A DNA stretch of 64,000 nucleotides from an uncultured Oscillospiraceae bacterium (GTDB taxonomy: Bacteria; Bacillota; Clostridia; Oscillospirales; Acutalibacteraceae), in contig CATXDC010000015.1 of the NCBI GenBank assembly GCA_958366985.1, positions 10,273 to 74,272 of the forward strand. Direction: 5' to 3'. Each line of letters begins with the position of its first letter. Position 1 is the stretch's first letter. Position numbers and translations under genes: made by a program. The notes below the pieces were generated by a model. That model searched no databases. It was given only the letters and a program-made list of their open reading frames with translations, and was not told the origin of the DNA. Below, piece by piece: positions 7,417 to 15,409 of the stretch.

Positions 7417-9699
7417 TCAGATTTCTCTTGCGAGACGGAATGCGGCTCTTGTAGCTTCCAGAACCTTTCCGCCTGCGAAGCTGTCACCTATATTAAACAT
7501 TTCAGGGGCAGTATTTTCACTGAGTGCCTCATAATAAAGAGCATCGTCGGGACGTCCGCCCATTGCAAGAACTACAAGGTCGGCATCCAGGGCTACATCC
7601 TGAGTTTCTGCTCCGGGCTTCTTTGCAAGAGGATTGGGGATGTTTTCAGGAAGAAGAGGCTGCCATGTGTTATAGGGATTGGGAACTCCCTTTGAAACAT
7701 TGCGCTGAATATTGACTTTACTCGGTTCAAAGGATGTGACCTTTGAGCAGTTATAAAGCTCAACGCCAGCTTTTTCCATGTAATGAAGAAGATGTCCTCT
7801 GTTGGCGGTACATACGCCCTCCATAAAGTTCGGAAGCATTTCAACAACGCTTACTTTCTTTGAATGCTCATATGTAAGCCAGTATGCTGTTTCACAGCCG
7901 ACGACTCCGCCGCCTGCAACAACTATTTTTTCAGCGTCGCCCATAAGTTCGGGATTTTCAAGAAGCGCTGTTGCCTGTACATACTTTACCTTATCGAGTC
8001 CCGGAATCGGCGGACAGGCATCCTTTGTACCTACTGCAAATACAATGGCGTCATACTTCTGCTCTTTGAGCCACTGATTAGTTGCGGCGGTATTCATGCG
8101 AAGAGTAAAGTTCGGATTCTCCTCGGCTTCCTTTACCTGCTGATTAAGCCATGTAAGATAGTTCTTTATATCGAATTTAACAGCCGGGACACTGCCGGAA
8201 ACAATTCTTCCGCCTATTTTGTCGGACTTTTCAATAAGTTCTACGGTATGGCCTCTGCGAAGAGCCTCTGTTGCGAAAATAACGCCTGCGGGGCCTGCTC
8301 CCACTACGCCGATTTTCTTTTTCTTCTCGGCGGGAACAGCAGTTTCGGGAAGGGTATCTTCAAAGCCTGTGCGGGCATTGACAGCACACTGAATGTGTCC
8401 GCCCTCAACAAACTCGTTTACGCAGCCTTCCTGACATCCGATACAGGGACAGATATCCTCTACCCTGCCCTCATAAGCCTTATTGCACCATTCGGCATCG
8501 GCAAGAAGGGGTCTGCCAAGCATAACCATATCACATTCGCCGTTTCTCAGAGCTGCCTCTGCAACGTCGGGATATCCGAGCTTACCTACTGCAACAACGG
8601 GAACTTCAACGCCTGCATTTGAAAGTATCTTTTTATTTGCAAAGTGTTCCTTTACAATCTGGGATACTTTAAGGAAGCAGCCTGCGGGCATTCCTGCGGG
8701 AGGATGAGGAAGCCACCAGTTATCATAGCAGCCAAGGTCAACGTCAAAGAGATCGACGCCGGCTTTTACAAGGTTTTCCATATAGTCAAGAGTTTCGGCA
8801 ATGCTGCGTCCCTTCTTGAACTTCTTAAGTGAGGGAACCTCATCCATGCGGTCACCGTAGGTTTCGTTAAGAGCAAGGGAAAGGTCGATACGATACATAA
8901 TCGGGTAATTAGGGCCTACACGTTTACGGATTTCCTTGACCATATCAATACCAAAACGCTGCCAGTCGCTGTATTTACCCATTACACGGCGGTTGAAAGC
9001 CTTGTTTGTCATCTGCTCAAGGAGATAGCCTTCATGTCCGTGAAGATATACGCCGTCTATAAGGCAGGCTTTAGCGTCAGCGGCAGCCTGACCTGCATTC
9101 TTTATAATCTTACCAAGTCTGCGGTCTGAAAGGCGCAGGCAGGGAAGCTCCGGAATGTAGAAATTGCGGTTAAAGGAAGCAGACACAGGGAATTTTGTCT
9201 GCTGTACAAGACAGGTTGGAGGTCCTACTCTGCCAAGACCGGGGGTCAGCTGAATAAAGAATCTGCTGCCGTAACCGTGGCACTGCTGGGCAAGGTCACG
9301 CCAGCCGGACATAAGTGTACGTGCGGGGCTGATTCTCGGCATCATCACTTTGCCGCCGATTTCCGTAACAGTGGGGTCAACTCCGTCACTTATGGGAACA
9401 AGTCCCGAAGTTATAAGTCCAACTCCGCCCTTTGCTCGGGCTACAAAGTAGCGTATCATCTTTTCACCGGGACGGCCAAACTCTTCACCCATCATGAGGT
9501 TACCCATGGGAGCCATTACAATACGGTTTTTAATTGTAAGCTTATTCACTCTGATCGGTGAAAAAATGCTCGTATAGGGATAAAGTTCCTTGGTCATTGA
9601 TGCGGCGTTGCCCGCCTTGTTTTCAATGCCGTTTACGAACCAGTCGCCGTAATGATCGCACAATTCTTTAATAGGTGCATCAATTCGCAGTTCGCTCAA
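7417..9699 (-). CDS. Old-yellow-enzyme/FAD/Fe-S reductase (2,4-dienoyl-CoA reductase / BaiCD-like)
   Basis: 760 residues, about 80-100 longer than typical FadH or BaiCD, mostly from an N-terminal extension of about 45 residues. The FMN TIM barrel (about 45-410) starts IFSPIRVNKLTIKNRIVMAPM. The Fe-S motif CIGCQEGC with a further Cys in IQCAVN (C-x2-C-x3-C-x11/12-C) binds [4Fe-4S]. The FAD fold follows (GVVGAGPAGVIFA, IGGRI), with an NAD(P) motif VVAGGGVVGCETA near residue 590. The family transfers electrons from NAD(P)H via FAD and Fe-S to FMN and reduces activated C=C bonds. It lies downstream of the AcsB-like gene and probably shares its transcript. Substrate unknown: an enoyl/aryl compound made or used by the adjacent BCR/HAD enzyme is plausible. 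Confidence 0.88.
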   Translation of the reverse strand: MSELRIDAPIKELCDHYGDWFVNGIENKAGNAASMTKELYPYTSIFSPIRVNKLTIKNRIVMAPMGNLMMGEEFGRPGEKMIRYFVARAKGGVGLITSGLVPISDGVDPTVTEIGGKVMMPRISPARTLMSGWRDLAQQCHGYGSRFFIQLTPGLGRVGPPTCLVQQTKFPVSASFNRNFYIPELPCLRLSDRRLGKIIKNAGQAAADAKACLIDGVYLHGHEGYLLEQMTNKAFNRRVMGKYSDWQRFGIDMVKEIRKRVGPNYPIMYRIDLSLALNETYGDRMDEVPSLKKFKKGRSIAETLDYMENLVKAGVDLFDVDLGCYDNWWLPHPPAGMPAGCFLKVSQIVKEHFANKKILSNAGVEVPVVAVGKLGYPDVAEAALRNGECDMVMLGRPLLADAEWCNKAYEGRVEDICPCIGCQEGCVNEFVEGGHIQCAVNARTGFEDTLPETAVPAEKKKKIGVVGAGPAGVIFATEALRRGHTVELIEKSDKIGGRIVSGSVPAVKFDIKNYLTWLNQQVKEAEENPNFTLRMNTAATNQWLKEQKYDAIVFAVGTKDACPPIPGLDKVKYVQATALLENPELMGDAEKIVVAGGGVVGCETAYWLTYEHSKKVSVVEMLPNFMEGVCTANRGHLLHYMEKAGVELYNCSKVTSFEPSKVNIQRNVSKGVPNPYNTWQPLLPENIPNPLAKKPGAETQDVALDADLVVLAMGGRPDDALYYEALSENTAPEMFNIGDSFAGGKVLEATRAAFRLAREI

Positions 9700-9727
9700 A
9701 ATAATCTCTCCTTTGTAAGAAAAGGTT

Positions 9728-10450
9728 TTATCCTCTTCTCCTTACTTTTCCGTGCATTTCTTTCATGCCCTCTACTTCATCACAGACCGCTTTCCATTCG
9801 CAGGCTTTGCAGTCCATGGGAAGGTCATCCATAATATGGTCAAGAGCTTTTATTATGTTCTGGGACTTTACCGCAAGAGCATCCAGTTTTTCATAGGGAG
9901 CCTCCGGCAAAGTTACAAATATCACTTTTACCGCCTGAACATGTCTGTTCTGCTTATACTTTTCTATAAAGAGATTGCCTATCTGCTCAAAGGTAAGCCC
10001 CTTTTTCAGAGCCTTCTTTGAAACACGAACCTGCTCACGGTTTGAAAATGCGGCGGCTCTTATCATGTATCCGTCTGGACACACGTTGTATTTCTTGGTT
10101 TCAATCTCCTTTATAATGGCAAAGGCTGCCTGCTCTCCGTTCTTTGCAACATCGTCTGTACGCAGAACGGCTATTCTCGCAAAGCTGCAATCCTCTTTTA
10201 TTTCGCCAAGGTCGTCCCCATAGACGATTATCTCGTCACGGGGAACGGCCTGTTCATCTTCAGTCAGAAGCAGATAGTTTACGCTGTCCTTTGAAAGAGC
10301 TCCCAGCTCATAGGCTGCTTCACTGCCCAGCACAAGCTGATTTTTTCCGCTCTCCTTTGCCGAGCGCTTCTCATTTGCTTCATATGAACGAAACTCAAAT
10401 GCAGAAAGACATTCATCGGTTTCTTTAATAACCTGATCAAAAAATTTCAT
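9728..10450 (-). CDS. AcsB/CdhC-like domain protein (acetyl-CoA synthase central-domain relative)
   Basis: 240 residues. The segment around QVRVSKKALKKGLTFEQIG, then a long helix and VKVIFVTLPEAPYEKL, matches by eye the region of acetyl-CoA synthase (AcsB/CdhC) just before its A-cluster. In those enzymes the same place reads roughly RISKEAxKKGLxLKHIG and ends in TDPEKVEEL. The preceding IVYGDDLGEIKED also resembles the AcsB GPDL stretch. A terminal Cys motif CKACEWKAVC sits where AcsB has its first A-cluster cysteines, but the rest of the A-cluster domain is missing and the protein simply ends. It should not be an acetyl-CoA synthase on its own. Its ATG overlaps the stop of the 51-residue gene by one base. 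Role unknown; perhaps a redox or metal adaptor of the BCR/HAD system. Confidence 0.65.
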   Translation of the reverse strand: MKFFDQVIKETDECLSAFEFRSYEANEKRSAKESGKNQLVLGSEAAYELGALSKDSVNYLLLTEDEQAVPRDEIIVYGDDLGEIKEDCSFARIAVLRTDDVAKNGEQAAFAIIKEIETKKYNVCPDGYMIRAAAFSNREQVRVSKKALKKGLTFEQIGNLFIEKYKQNRHVQAVKVIFVTLPEAPYEKLDALAVKSQNIIKALDHIMDDLPMDCKACEWKAVCDEVEGMKEMHGKVRRRG

Positions 10451-10605
10451 TACAGTTTCTCTTCCACTTCTTTTTCATCGTGGTATTTGATGTATTTGTC
10501 ATAAAGCTTTTCAACAAGCTTCATGTCGGCATTTGTAATGTAAACTATAAATGTAACCGCAAACAGTACCGCAATTACTATCAGAACAATCCAATACCAT
10601 GCCAT
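10450..10605 (-). CDS. 51-residue single-span membrane protein
   Basis: A small protein starting MAWYWIVLIVIAVLFAV with one strong transmembrane helix (about 3-25), then a charged, probably cytoplasmic tail rich in Lys/Glu/Tyr. Start fixed by the CAGGAGTGATATT ribosome site before the ATG at 10605. A longer in-frame reading would overlap the activase gene and lacks a site. It is wedged between the activase stop (4 bases away) and the AcsB-like start (1-base overlap), so it is almost certainly co-translated with them. No family recognised; it could tether the complex to the membrane. Confidence 0.75.
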   Translation of the reverse strand: MAWYWIVLIVIAVLFAVTFIVYITNADMKLVEKLYDKYIKYHDEKEVEEKL

Positions 10606-10609
10606 AATA

Positions 10610-11407
10610 TCACTCCTGTTCCATACCCTTCTGACGGGCATACTCTGCTGCGCCGAGAGCTCCCATAAGCTGCGGGTCAACGCTTAAATCTACAACCTTT
10701 ATGCGAAGCACGTTTTCGATTGCTGCTTTAAGTCCTCTGTTCTTAGCGCATCCGCCGGTAAGGGTGATATTATCCTTAGCTCCGGCTTTCTTTGCCATAA
10801 CAAAGCAGCGCTTTGCAACGGACTGCTGAATACCTGCGGCAATTTCGTCACGTGCCTTACCTTCACCGACAAGTGTGATAACTTCGCTCTCTGCGAAAAC
10901 GGTGCACTGTGCGGTAATGGGGATAACGTTCTTTGCTGAAAGAGAAAGGTCTGAGAACTCTTCGAGTGTGCACTCGAAAGCCCTTGCCATTGCCTCAAAG
11001 AAACGTCCTGTACCTGCGGCGCATTTATCGTTCATTGCAAAGTTGAGAACTGTACCGTCCTTATCGATTGCAATACCCTTAACGTCCTGTCCGCCGATAT
11101 CGATAATAGCTTTGACGGAGGGATTAACTACATGAACTCCCATTGCATGGCAGGAAATCTCGGAGATATTTTCCTGAGCCTGGGGAACCTTATTGCGTCC
11201 GTATCCTGTACCGATAAGATATGCAAGGTCATCAATTGAAGAAAGTCCATCAACTTTTGAAATAGCCTCTTCAAGGGCTTCCTTTGCGCTGATCTCAGAA
11301 TTTATTCTGCTTCTGAGAGTTACATCGCTTGCTATTTTTCCGTTTTCATCTATAATTACGCATTTTGTGTAGGTTGAACCTACGTCGCATCCGCCGAAAT
11401 ATTTCAT
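10610..11407 (-). CDS. ATP-dependent activase of 2-hydroxyacyl-CoA dehydratase/benzoyl-CoA reductase (BadF/BadG/HgdC family)
   Basis: 265 residues in the ASKHA fold. Visible are phosphate-1 GCDVGSTYTKCV at the N-terminus, GTGYGRN, IDIGGQDVKGI, and the two cysteines of the dimer-bridging [4Fe-4S] cluster in NDKCAAGTGRF and QCTVFAESE. The C-terminal adenosine motif is NITLTGGCAKN. In this family a homodimer uses ATP hydrolysis to fire one low-potential electron into the dehydratase/reductase. Start at MKYFGG, preceded by AAAGGAG; an ATG 24 bases upstream is in frame but has a weaker site. It follows the 520-residue subunit by 17 bases. Confidence 0.95.
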   Translation of the reverse strand: MKYFGGCDVGSTYTKCVIIDENGKIASDVTLRSRINSEISAKEALEEAISKVDGLSSIDDLAYLIGTGYGRNKVPQAQENISEISCHAMGVHVVNPSVKAIIDIGGQDVKGIAIDKDGTVLNFAMNDKCAAGTGRFFEAMARAFECTLEEFSDLSLSAKNVIPITAQCTVFAESEVITLVGEGKARDEIAAGIQQSVAKRCFVMAKKAGAKDNITLTGGCAKNRGLKAAIENVLRIKVVDLSVDPQLMGALGAAEYARQKGMEQE

Positions 11408-11424
11408 TTTATCTTTTCGCTCCT

Positions 11425-12987
11425 TTACCATGTAAGATCGTCGTCGTAATCTACCAGCGTCGGGTCAAGAGGCTCTGCTCTGAAAACCGTTGTCATATAG
11501 CGGTTTACTCTGTCACGCATAGCCTTACGGGATACCGTTCTGGGATCCATAAGGTCGTGCTCAATCCAGATAAGATGGATTCCTCTTTCTCTCGCCTGTT
11601 CCTCAAAGAGTCCCTGAAGTCCTGCAAAGTTCTTGCAGGAAACGTGGTTGTACATAAAGACTATGTTTGCGTTGAACTTCTCACACATCTTCCAGCACTC
11701 ATCGAGAGCGTTGATATATCCGCCGTTTGAGTGGGAACGCATTGTCATACGCTCATAGCCCCTTGCCATATCCACAAGCACCTTTTTCTTGTCGTGCTCA
11801 TCATAATGGTGATAGGCAAGCATACATTCCATATCCACCAGGGTTTTGATGCCCCAGCAGTTCTGCGCCCAGTAAGTAAAGTTTGAATAATAGTGGGCGG
11901 GACATGACCAGACGATTGCACGGTACTTTGCTTTGTTATCGGTTTTTACGGAATGCTCATATCCCTTCTTCATAAGCTTATTGACCTTTGCGTCATATTT
12001 GCAGAGCTTCGGGTCAAGGGAGCTTGCAATCTGCATTTCGTATTCACGGTGAAGGGCAAGAGCGGCGCCGCAGATCTGCGGATAATCTGTGCAGTTAACG
12101 TCCCATTTTTCTATCATGTAATCTGATTCTTTATTGTAGCGTTTTACGCCCTCAAAGAATGCATCCCAGTCGAATTTTACATTGAACTGCTTTTCAATAA
12201 ACTCAACACATCCCCAGAGATTCTTTACTGCGTATTCCTGAACCTCAGGCTCATTGAAACGCTGGGGCGGTGTTACCTGATAATTGGGAAGCTTAAAGTA
12301 ACGGTTACTGTACATTGTGCTTGCAACTGAACCGTCGCAGGGCATTGAGCTTGAAACATATGCCACACCGATTTTCGGATAGTCATCCACAACGCAGCAG
12401 CCGGCTTCGGCAGCGGGAAGCGGACATACATCGGAGGCAAGTCCGTAGTGCTCAATTGCGTCTATGTAATAGATATTTGCCTGCTGATCAACTTCACCTA
12501 CAAGGAAAACCGGTGCCATCTGAATAGTGATTCCCTTAAGTGTGGGGAAACCGTTCATTATCTGTATGGGCATCATTTCGTCAAAGATGACTGTCTTTTC
12601 ACGAAGCTTCTTTGCCTTTTTGGATTTCGGATTAAGATTCTCATCACGTGCAAGAATATCACGGATCATACCCGCTGAATTCTGCAAAACAGCATAAAAC
12701 TGCTGATGTGTATATCTGAGCTCATATCCTCTTAAACCGATTGTATGGCGGTCGAGGAATGCCGGCGTTGTAAGATAGGAAACAAGCCATCTGTAACGCT
12801 TAAGTCCTTTGAAGAATTGAGGAAGCACAGGGGCAAACTTTGCTCCCAGCATTCCCAAAAGACGCAGCCAGCAGAAATAATCGTACATAGTATCCTTAAA
12901 GCCCTTCCACTCACGGCGCTTTGTGCAGCGGTGGTCGGCAGAATACAAATCTCCGAGTCCCTTTCCTGTTTTAGGATTATAAGCCAT
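11425..12987 (-). CDS. 2-hydroxyacyl-CoA dehydratase/benzoyl-CoA reductase-family subunit (large)
   Basis: 520 residues, larger than usual family members (about 380-480). Homology is inferred from position beside the activase and partner subunit and from the family-like C-terminal layout: VWSCPAHYYSNF, NANIVFMYNHVSCKNF, GIHLIWIEHDLMDPR, ending in a SRKAMRDRVNRYM helix that replaces the usual RTR-x2-AF. Many cysteines are available for Fe-S ligation. The N-terminus shows a helical section with RKxK-like basic patches. It follows its partner gene with only one base between, and the CGGAGGTGAAATAAT site supports the start. Presumed to form a heterodimer that binds substrate and receives electrons from the activase. 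Confidence 0.85.
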   Translation of the reverse strand: MAYNPKTGKGLGDLYSADHRCTKRREWKGFKDTMYDYFCWLRLLGMLGAKFAPVLPQFFKGLKRYRWLVSYLTTPAFLDRHTIGLRGYELRYTHQQFYAVLQNSAGMIRDILARDENLNPKSKKAKKLREKTVIFDEMMPIQIMNGFPTLKGITIQMAPVFLVGEVDQQANIYYIDAIEHYGLASDVCPLPAAEAGCCVVDDYPKIGVAYVSSSMPCDGSVASTMYSNRYFKLPNYQVTPPQRFNEPEVQEYAVKNLWGCVEFIEKQFNVKFDWDAFFEGVKRYNKESDYMIEKWDVNCTDYPQICGAALALHREYEMQIASSLDPKLCKYDAKVNKLMKKGYEHSVKTDNKAKYRAIVWSCPAHYYSNFTYWAQNCWGIKTLVDMECMLAYHHYDEHDKKKVLVDMARGYERMTMRSHSNGGYINALDECWKMCEKFNANIVFMYNHVSCKNFAGLQGLFEEQARERGIHLIWIEHDLMDPRTVSRKAMRDRVNRYMTTVFRAEPLDPTLVDYDDDLTW

Positions 12988-12988
12988 A

Positions 12989-14197
12989 TTATTTCACCTC
13001 CGCAGCTTTTTTGGCTTTGATTTTCTTGATTTCTATACTTTCAACAAAGGCCTGAACTCTCGTTCTGAGCTGTCCGCTTGTTCGGGACATATAAGGTCTG
13101 TCAATTGAAAGAGTGGGTATATTGTACTCATTATGCATAATATGGCTTGCAAGGGCACGCTCATATGACCAGTAAGTACAGAACTTAATCTGCTCATAGA
13201 TAATTCCGTCAGCATGATAATCCCGTGCCAGTTCAGCTGCAAAATCAAGTCTCTTCTGAACCTTATGCTGTGCCGAATGACGTACGCACAGCGTTGTCTG
13301 AAGATAGTTGCGGCAAACCTGAGTAAGTACATCCTCTTCGTCATTAAGGACAATCTCCTGTCTGCCCGGGAAGCTTCCATAGCAGAAACGGTCTGCTACT
13401 ACAAGGGCGCCGCTGTCCTCAATAAGTGAAATAAGCTCGGGATCGTCGATTTCCGAACCTACAACAACAACCTTCGCACGGAAGTTCTTCTTATGATCAG
13501 GCTCTCTTGTTTTGAGCTCCTCAAGTGTTTCACGAAGCTTATCCACAATGAGATATTTGGGACAGGTATAACTTGCAAGGGTAAGTATATGGAACTCATA
13601 TCCTGTTATTGTAGGATTGTCAAGCTTTCTGAAATTGCCGATTTCCGTAATAAGACGACAGATTTCATTGTGCTCCTCAACCGCCTTGCGTATTGCTGCC
13701 TCTGAAATATCAACTCCATAATTGTCATGGAGCGGCTTTAAAACCTTTCTTGATACCTGCTCACGAAGATGCATTACGCAGTCCTCATTATCTGAACATG
13801 GTGAATCAAGATTGCACCAGAAAAAGCCTTTTTTATCGGGATCCGCAGTTCCTAAAAGCTCCATATTTTCCATACTGCGGTTCATGCACTCGCATACGTC
13901 TACGCCTGCCATTGCATCAAGGAATTTATATCCGCCCTCGATTGCACGCTCCAAAAGCGCTCTTGCATATTCACAGGTGGCATTTGACATATAATATGTT
14001 GCGATTTCCATAGAGCCTGTTCTGGGGGCTCTGAGTCTTACAGAAAAGCAGTTGTCCAGATTCAAAAGAACCTCCGGCATATGGTAACATGTATAACCTA
14101 CCGCAAGCTTTCCCTCTGCTTTCGCCTGCTTTACAAGCTCGTTATTGGCTTCTGTAAGAAGATTTTCAAAATAATAGAGATGTTTAAGATCTTTCAT
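12989..14197 (-). CDS. 2-hydroxyacyl-CoA dehydratase/benzoyl-CoA reductase-family subunit (HgdB/DCCP-like)
   Basis: 402 residues, normal for the family. Conserved positions are clear: GYTCYHMPEVLL (N-terminal cluster Cys and PE motif), NATCEYARALLE (second Cys), VDVCECMNRSMENMEL, then ADGIIYEQIKFCTYW with the third ligand Cys, and the C-terminal signature SGQLRTRVQAFVE. These are the HgdB/BcrC hallmarks, so a [4Fe-4S] or double-cubane cluster is expected. It lies 18 bases after the CooC-like gene. The family does ATP-driven, very low-potential reductions or dehydrations of acyl-CoA or small molecules. The substrate cannot be read from sequence. Confidence 0.92.
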   Translation of the reverse strand: MKDLKHLYYFENLLTEANNELVKQAKAEGKLAVGYTCYHMPEVLLNLDNCFSVRLRAPRTGSMEIATYYMSNATCEYARALLERAIEGGYKFLDAMAGVDVCECMNRSMENMELLGTADPDKKGFFWCNLDSPCSDNEDCVMHLREQVSRKVLKPLHDNYGVDISEAAIRKAVEEHNEICRLITEIGNFRKLDNPTITGYEFHILTLASYTCPKYLIVDKLRETLEELKTREPDHKKNFRAKVVVVGSEIDDPELISLIEDSGALVVADRFCYGSFPGRQEIVLNDEEDVLTQVCRNYLQTTLCVRHSAQHKVQKRLDFAAELARDYHADGIIYEQIKFCTYWSYERALASHIMHNEYNIPTLSIDRPYMSRTSGQLRTRVQAFVESIEIKKIKAKKAAEVK

Positions 14198-14215
14198 GTC
14201 ACACCTTCTTCCTCG

Positions 14216-14977
14216 TTACTGTATTTCCATTGCTTTAAGGGCTCTTTGTACGCCCAAAACTATATTTGAATCATCGGGAAGCTCCATTACGCTCTTTCCC
14301 TGAACATCACAAAGTGCAAGCTGCGGATCATCCGGAATCTGTGCCAGAACGGGGATTTCACCTGTATCCACAAACTTTGCCACTTCCGGATCATTAAGAC
14401 GGTTGATAACTGCTCCAACCTTTTTATACATCACAAGCTCGTCGGCAACCTTCTTTATGGACTGAATAACCTGAGTTCCCTTTTTGCTTGGGTCAGTAAC
14501 CAAAATAAGATGTGTGACGTTTTCCATGACACGACGGTTAACCTGTTCTATACCGGCCTCGCCGTCGATTACCACATAATCAAATTCCCCTGACACCATG
14601 CTTATTACCGCTTTAAGGTATGTGTTTATACTGCAGTAGCATCCGGCTGCTTCCGGTCTGCCTACGGCAAGAAAGGCAAATCCGTCTTTCTCAACCATTG
14701 CGTCAAAAATTCTGAATTTTGACTCGCCCAACAGCTCAATTGCCTTTTTCTTTGATTTATCACCCTCACCGGATTCGGTAATAGCCTTACGGATATCGTC
14801 TATGGTCTCGTTTACCTGCACATCAAGGGCAGTTGCAAGACCTACCGCCGGGTCTGCGTCAATTGCGAGAATTCTTGAACCCGGATGATCCTTTACAAGC
14901 TGACGCACTATTGCAGCGGAAATAGACGTTTTTCCTACACCTCCCTTTCCGGCAACGGTAATAATCACATTTTCCAT
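14216..14977 (-). CDS. CooC-like nickel-insertion ATPase (MinD/ParA fold)
   Basis: 253 residues. The deviant Walker A GKGGVGKTSISA at residues 9-20 carries the signature second Lys. AIDADPAVGLATAL is the switch. The CooC hallmark GCYCSIN (CxC, metal-binding at the dimer interface) sits near residue 110, followed by the Walker B-like DYVVIDGEAGIE and VTDPSKKGTQVI. In CO dehydrogenase and acetyl-CoA synthase maturation this family delivers nickel using ATP-dependent dimerisation. Here no CODH gene is nearby, and the only CODH/ACS relative is the AcsB-like fragment. It is first gene of the BCR/HAD block, with a GAAGGAGGAAATC ribosome site and a palindromic operator just upstream. Confidence 0.92.
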   Translation of the reverse strand: MENVIITVAGKGGVGKTSISAAIVRQLVKDHPGSRILAIDADPAVGLATALDVQVNETIDDIRKAITESGEGDKSKKKAIELLGESKFRIFDAMVEKDGFAFLAVGRPEAAGCYCSINTYLKAVISMVSGEFDYVVIDGEAGIEQVNRRVMENVTHLILVTDPSKKGTQVIQSIKKVADELVMYKKVGAVINRLNDPEVAKFVDTGEIPVLAQIPDDPQLALCDVQGKSVMELPDDSNIVLGVQRALKAMEIQ

Positions 14978-15013
14978 TTTTGATTTCCTCCTTCACCTAA
15001 AAGATCCACAGTC

Positions 15014-15042
15014 TTTAAATGTCAGTCAGACTGACATTTAAA
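15014..15042. promoter_or_regulatory. Perfect 29-bp palindrome, putative operator of the CooC-BCR/HAD operon
   Basis: Arms 15014-15027 and 15029-15042 (TTTAAATGTCAGTC and its exact complement) flank one central base. It lies about 20 bases upstream of the ribosome site of the first operon gene, where a promoter would be. Size and symmetry fit a TetR-type operator; the TetR gene at 1463-2104 is the candidate binder. The hairpin has no adjacent T run on the minus strand, so a terminator is unlikely. Confidence 0.65.
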
Positions 15043-15409
15043 ATTACAAAAAAGTCGGTTAGGACATTCTCCAACCGAAAAAATGAACCTTTTATTCTGT
15101 ACTTTTGTAAGTTTAACCTACATAATGCAGCGAATCGCTTTCGCCGCAGCTCCTCCTCCCCTTTACATTTTATATATAAGCCTATTCTATTGAAGCACAA
15201 TTTATAAATAAATTCAATCTTTTGAGGAGAAGATGTTAAAATTTTGTCAATGTGTAGATTTTTCGCATCACCTTTTGTGCAGTTTTTAACAGCGAAATAC
15301 ACAAAAATATATAAATAAAATCATCAATTTGTCGAGTGATGCAAAAAACTTTGTACTTTAAAAATATATCACACAATACTTCAAAGATAATTAATCCGAC
15401 TGCCGCAAA
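15043..15409. other. AT-rich intergenic stretch without a gene
   Basis: Between the palindrome and the small-RNA terminator I see no supported gene. The one longer minus frame here lacks a ribosome site and runs through the palindrome. The CooC operon promoter should lie near 15030-15080, but no unambiguous -35/-10 pair stands out. Confidence 0.5.

Noticed and set aside
9728..10450. Functional acetyl-CoA synthase
   Set aside because: The protein stops before the nickel-binding part of the A-cluster and no CODH, corrinoid protein or methyltransferase genes are near.
15015..15302. Minus-strand open frame of 95 codons upstream of the CooC-like gene
   Set aside because: No ribosome site, no recognisable domain, and its end runs through the 29-bp palindrome.
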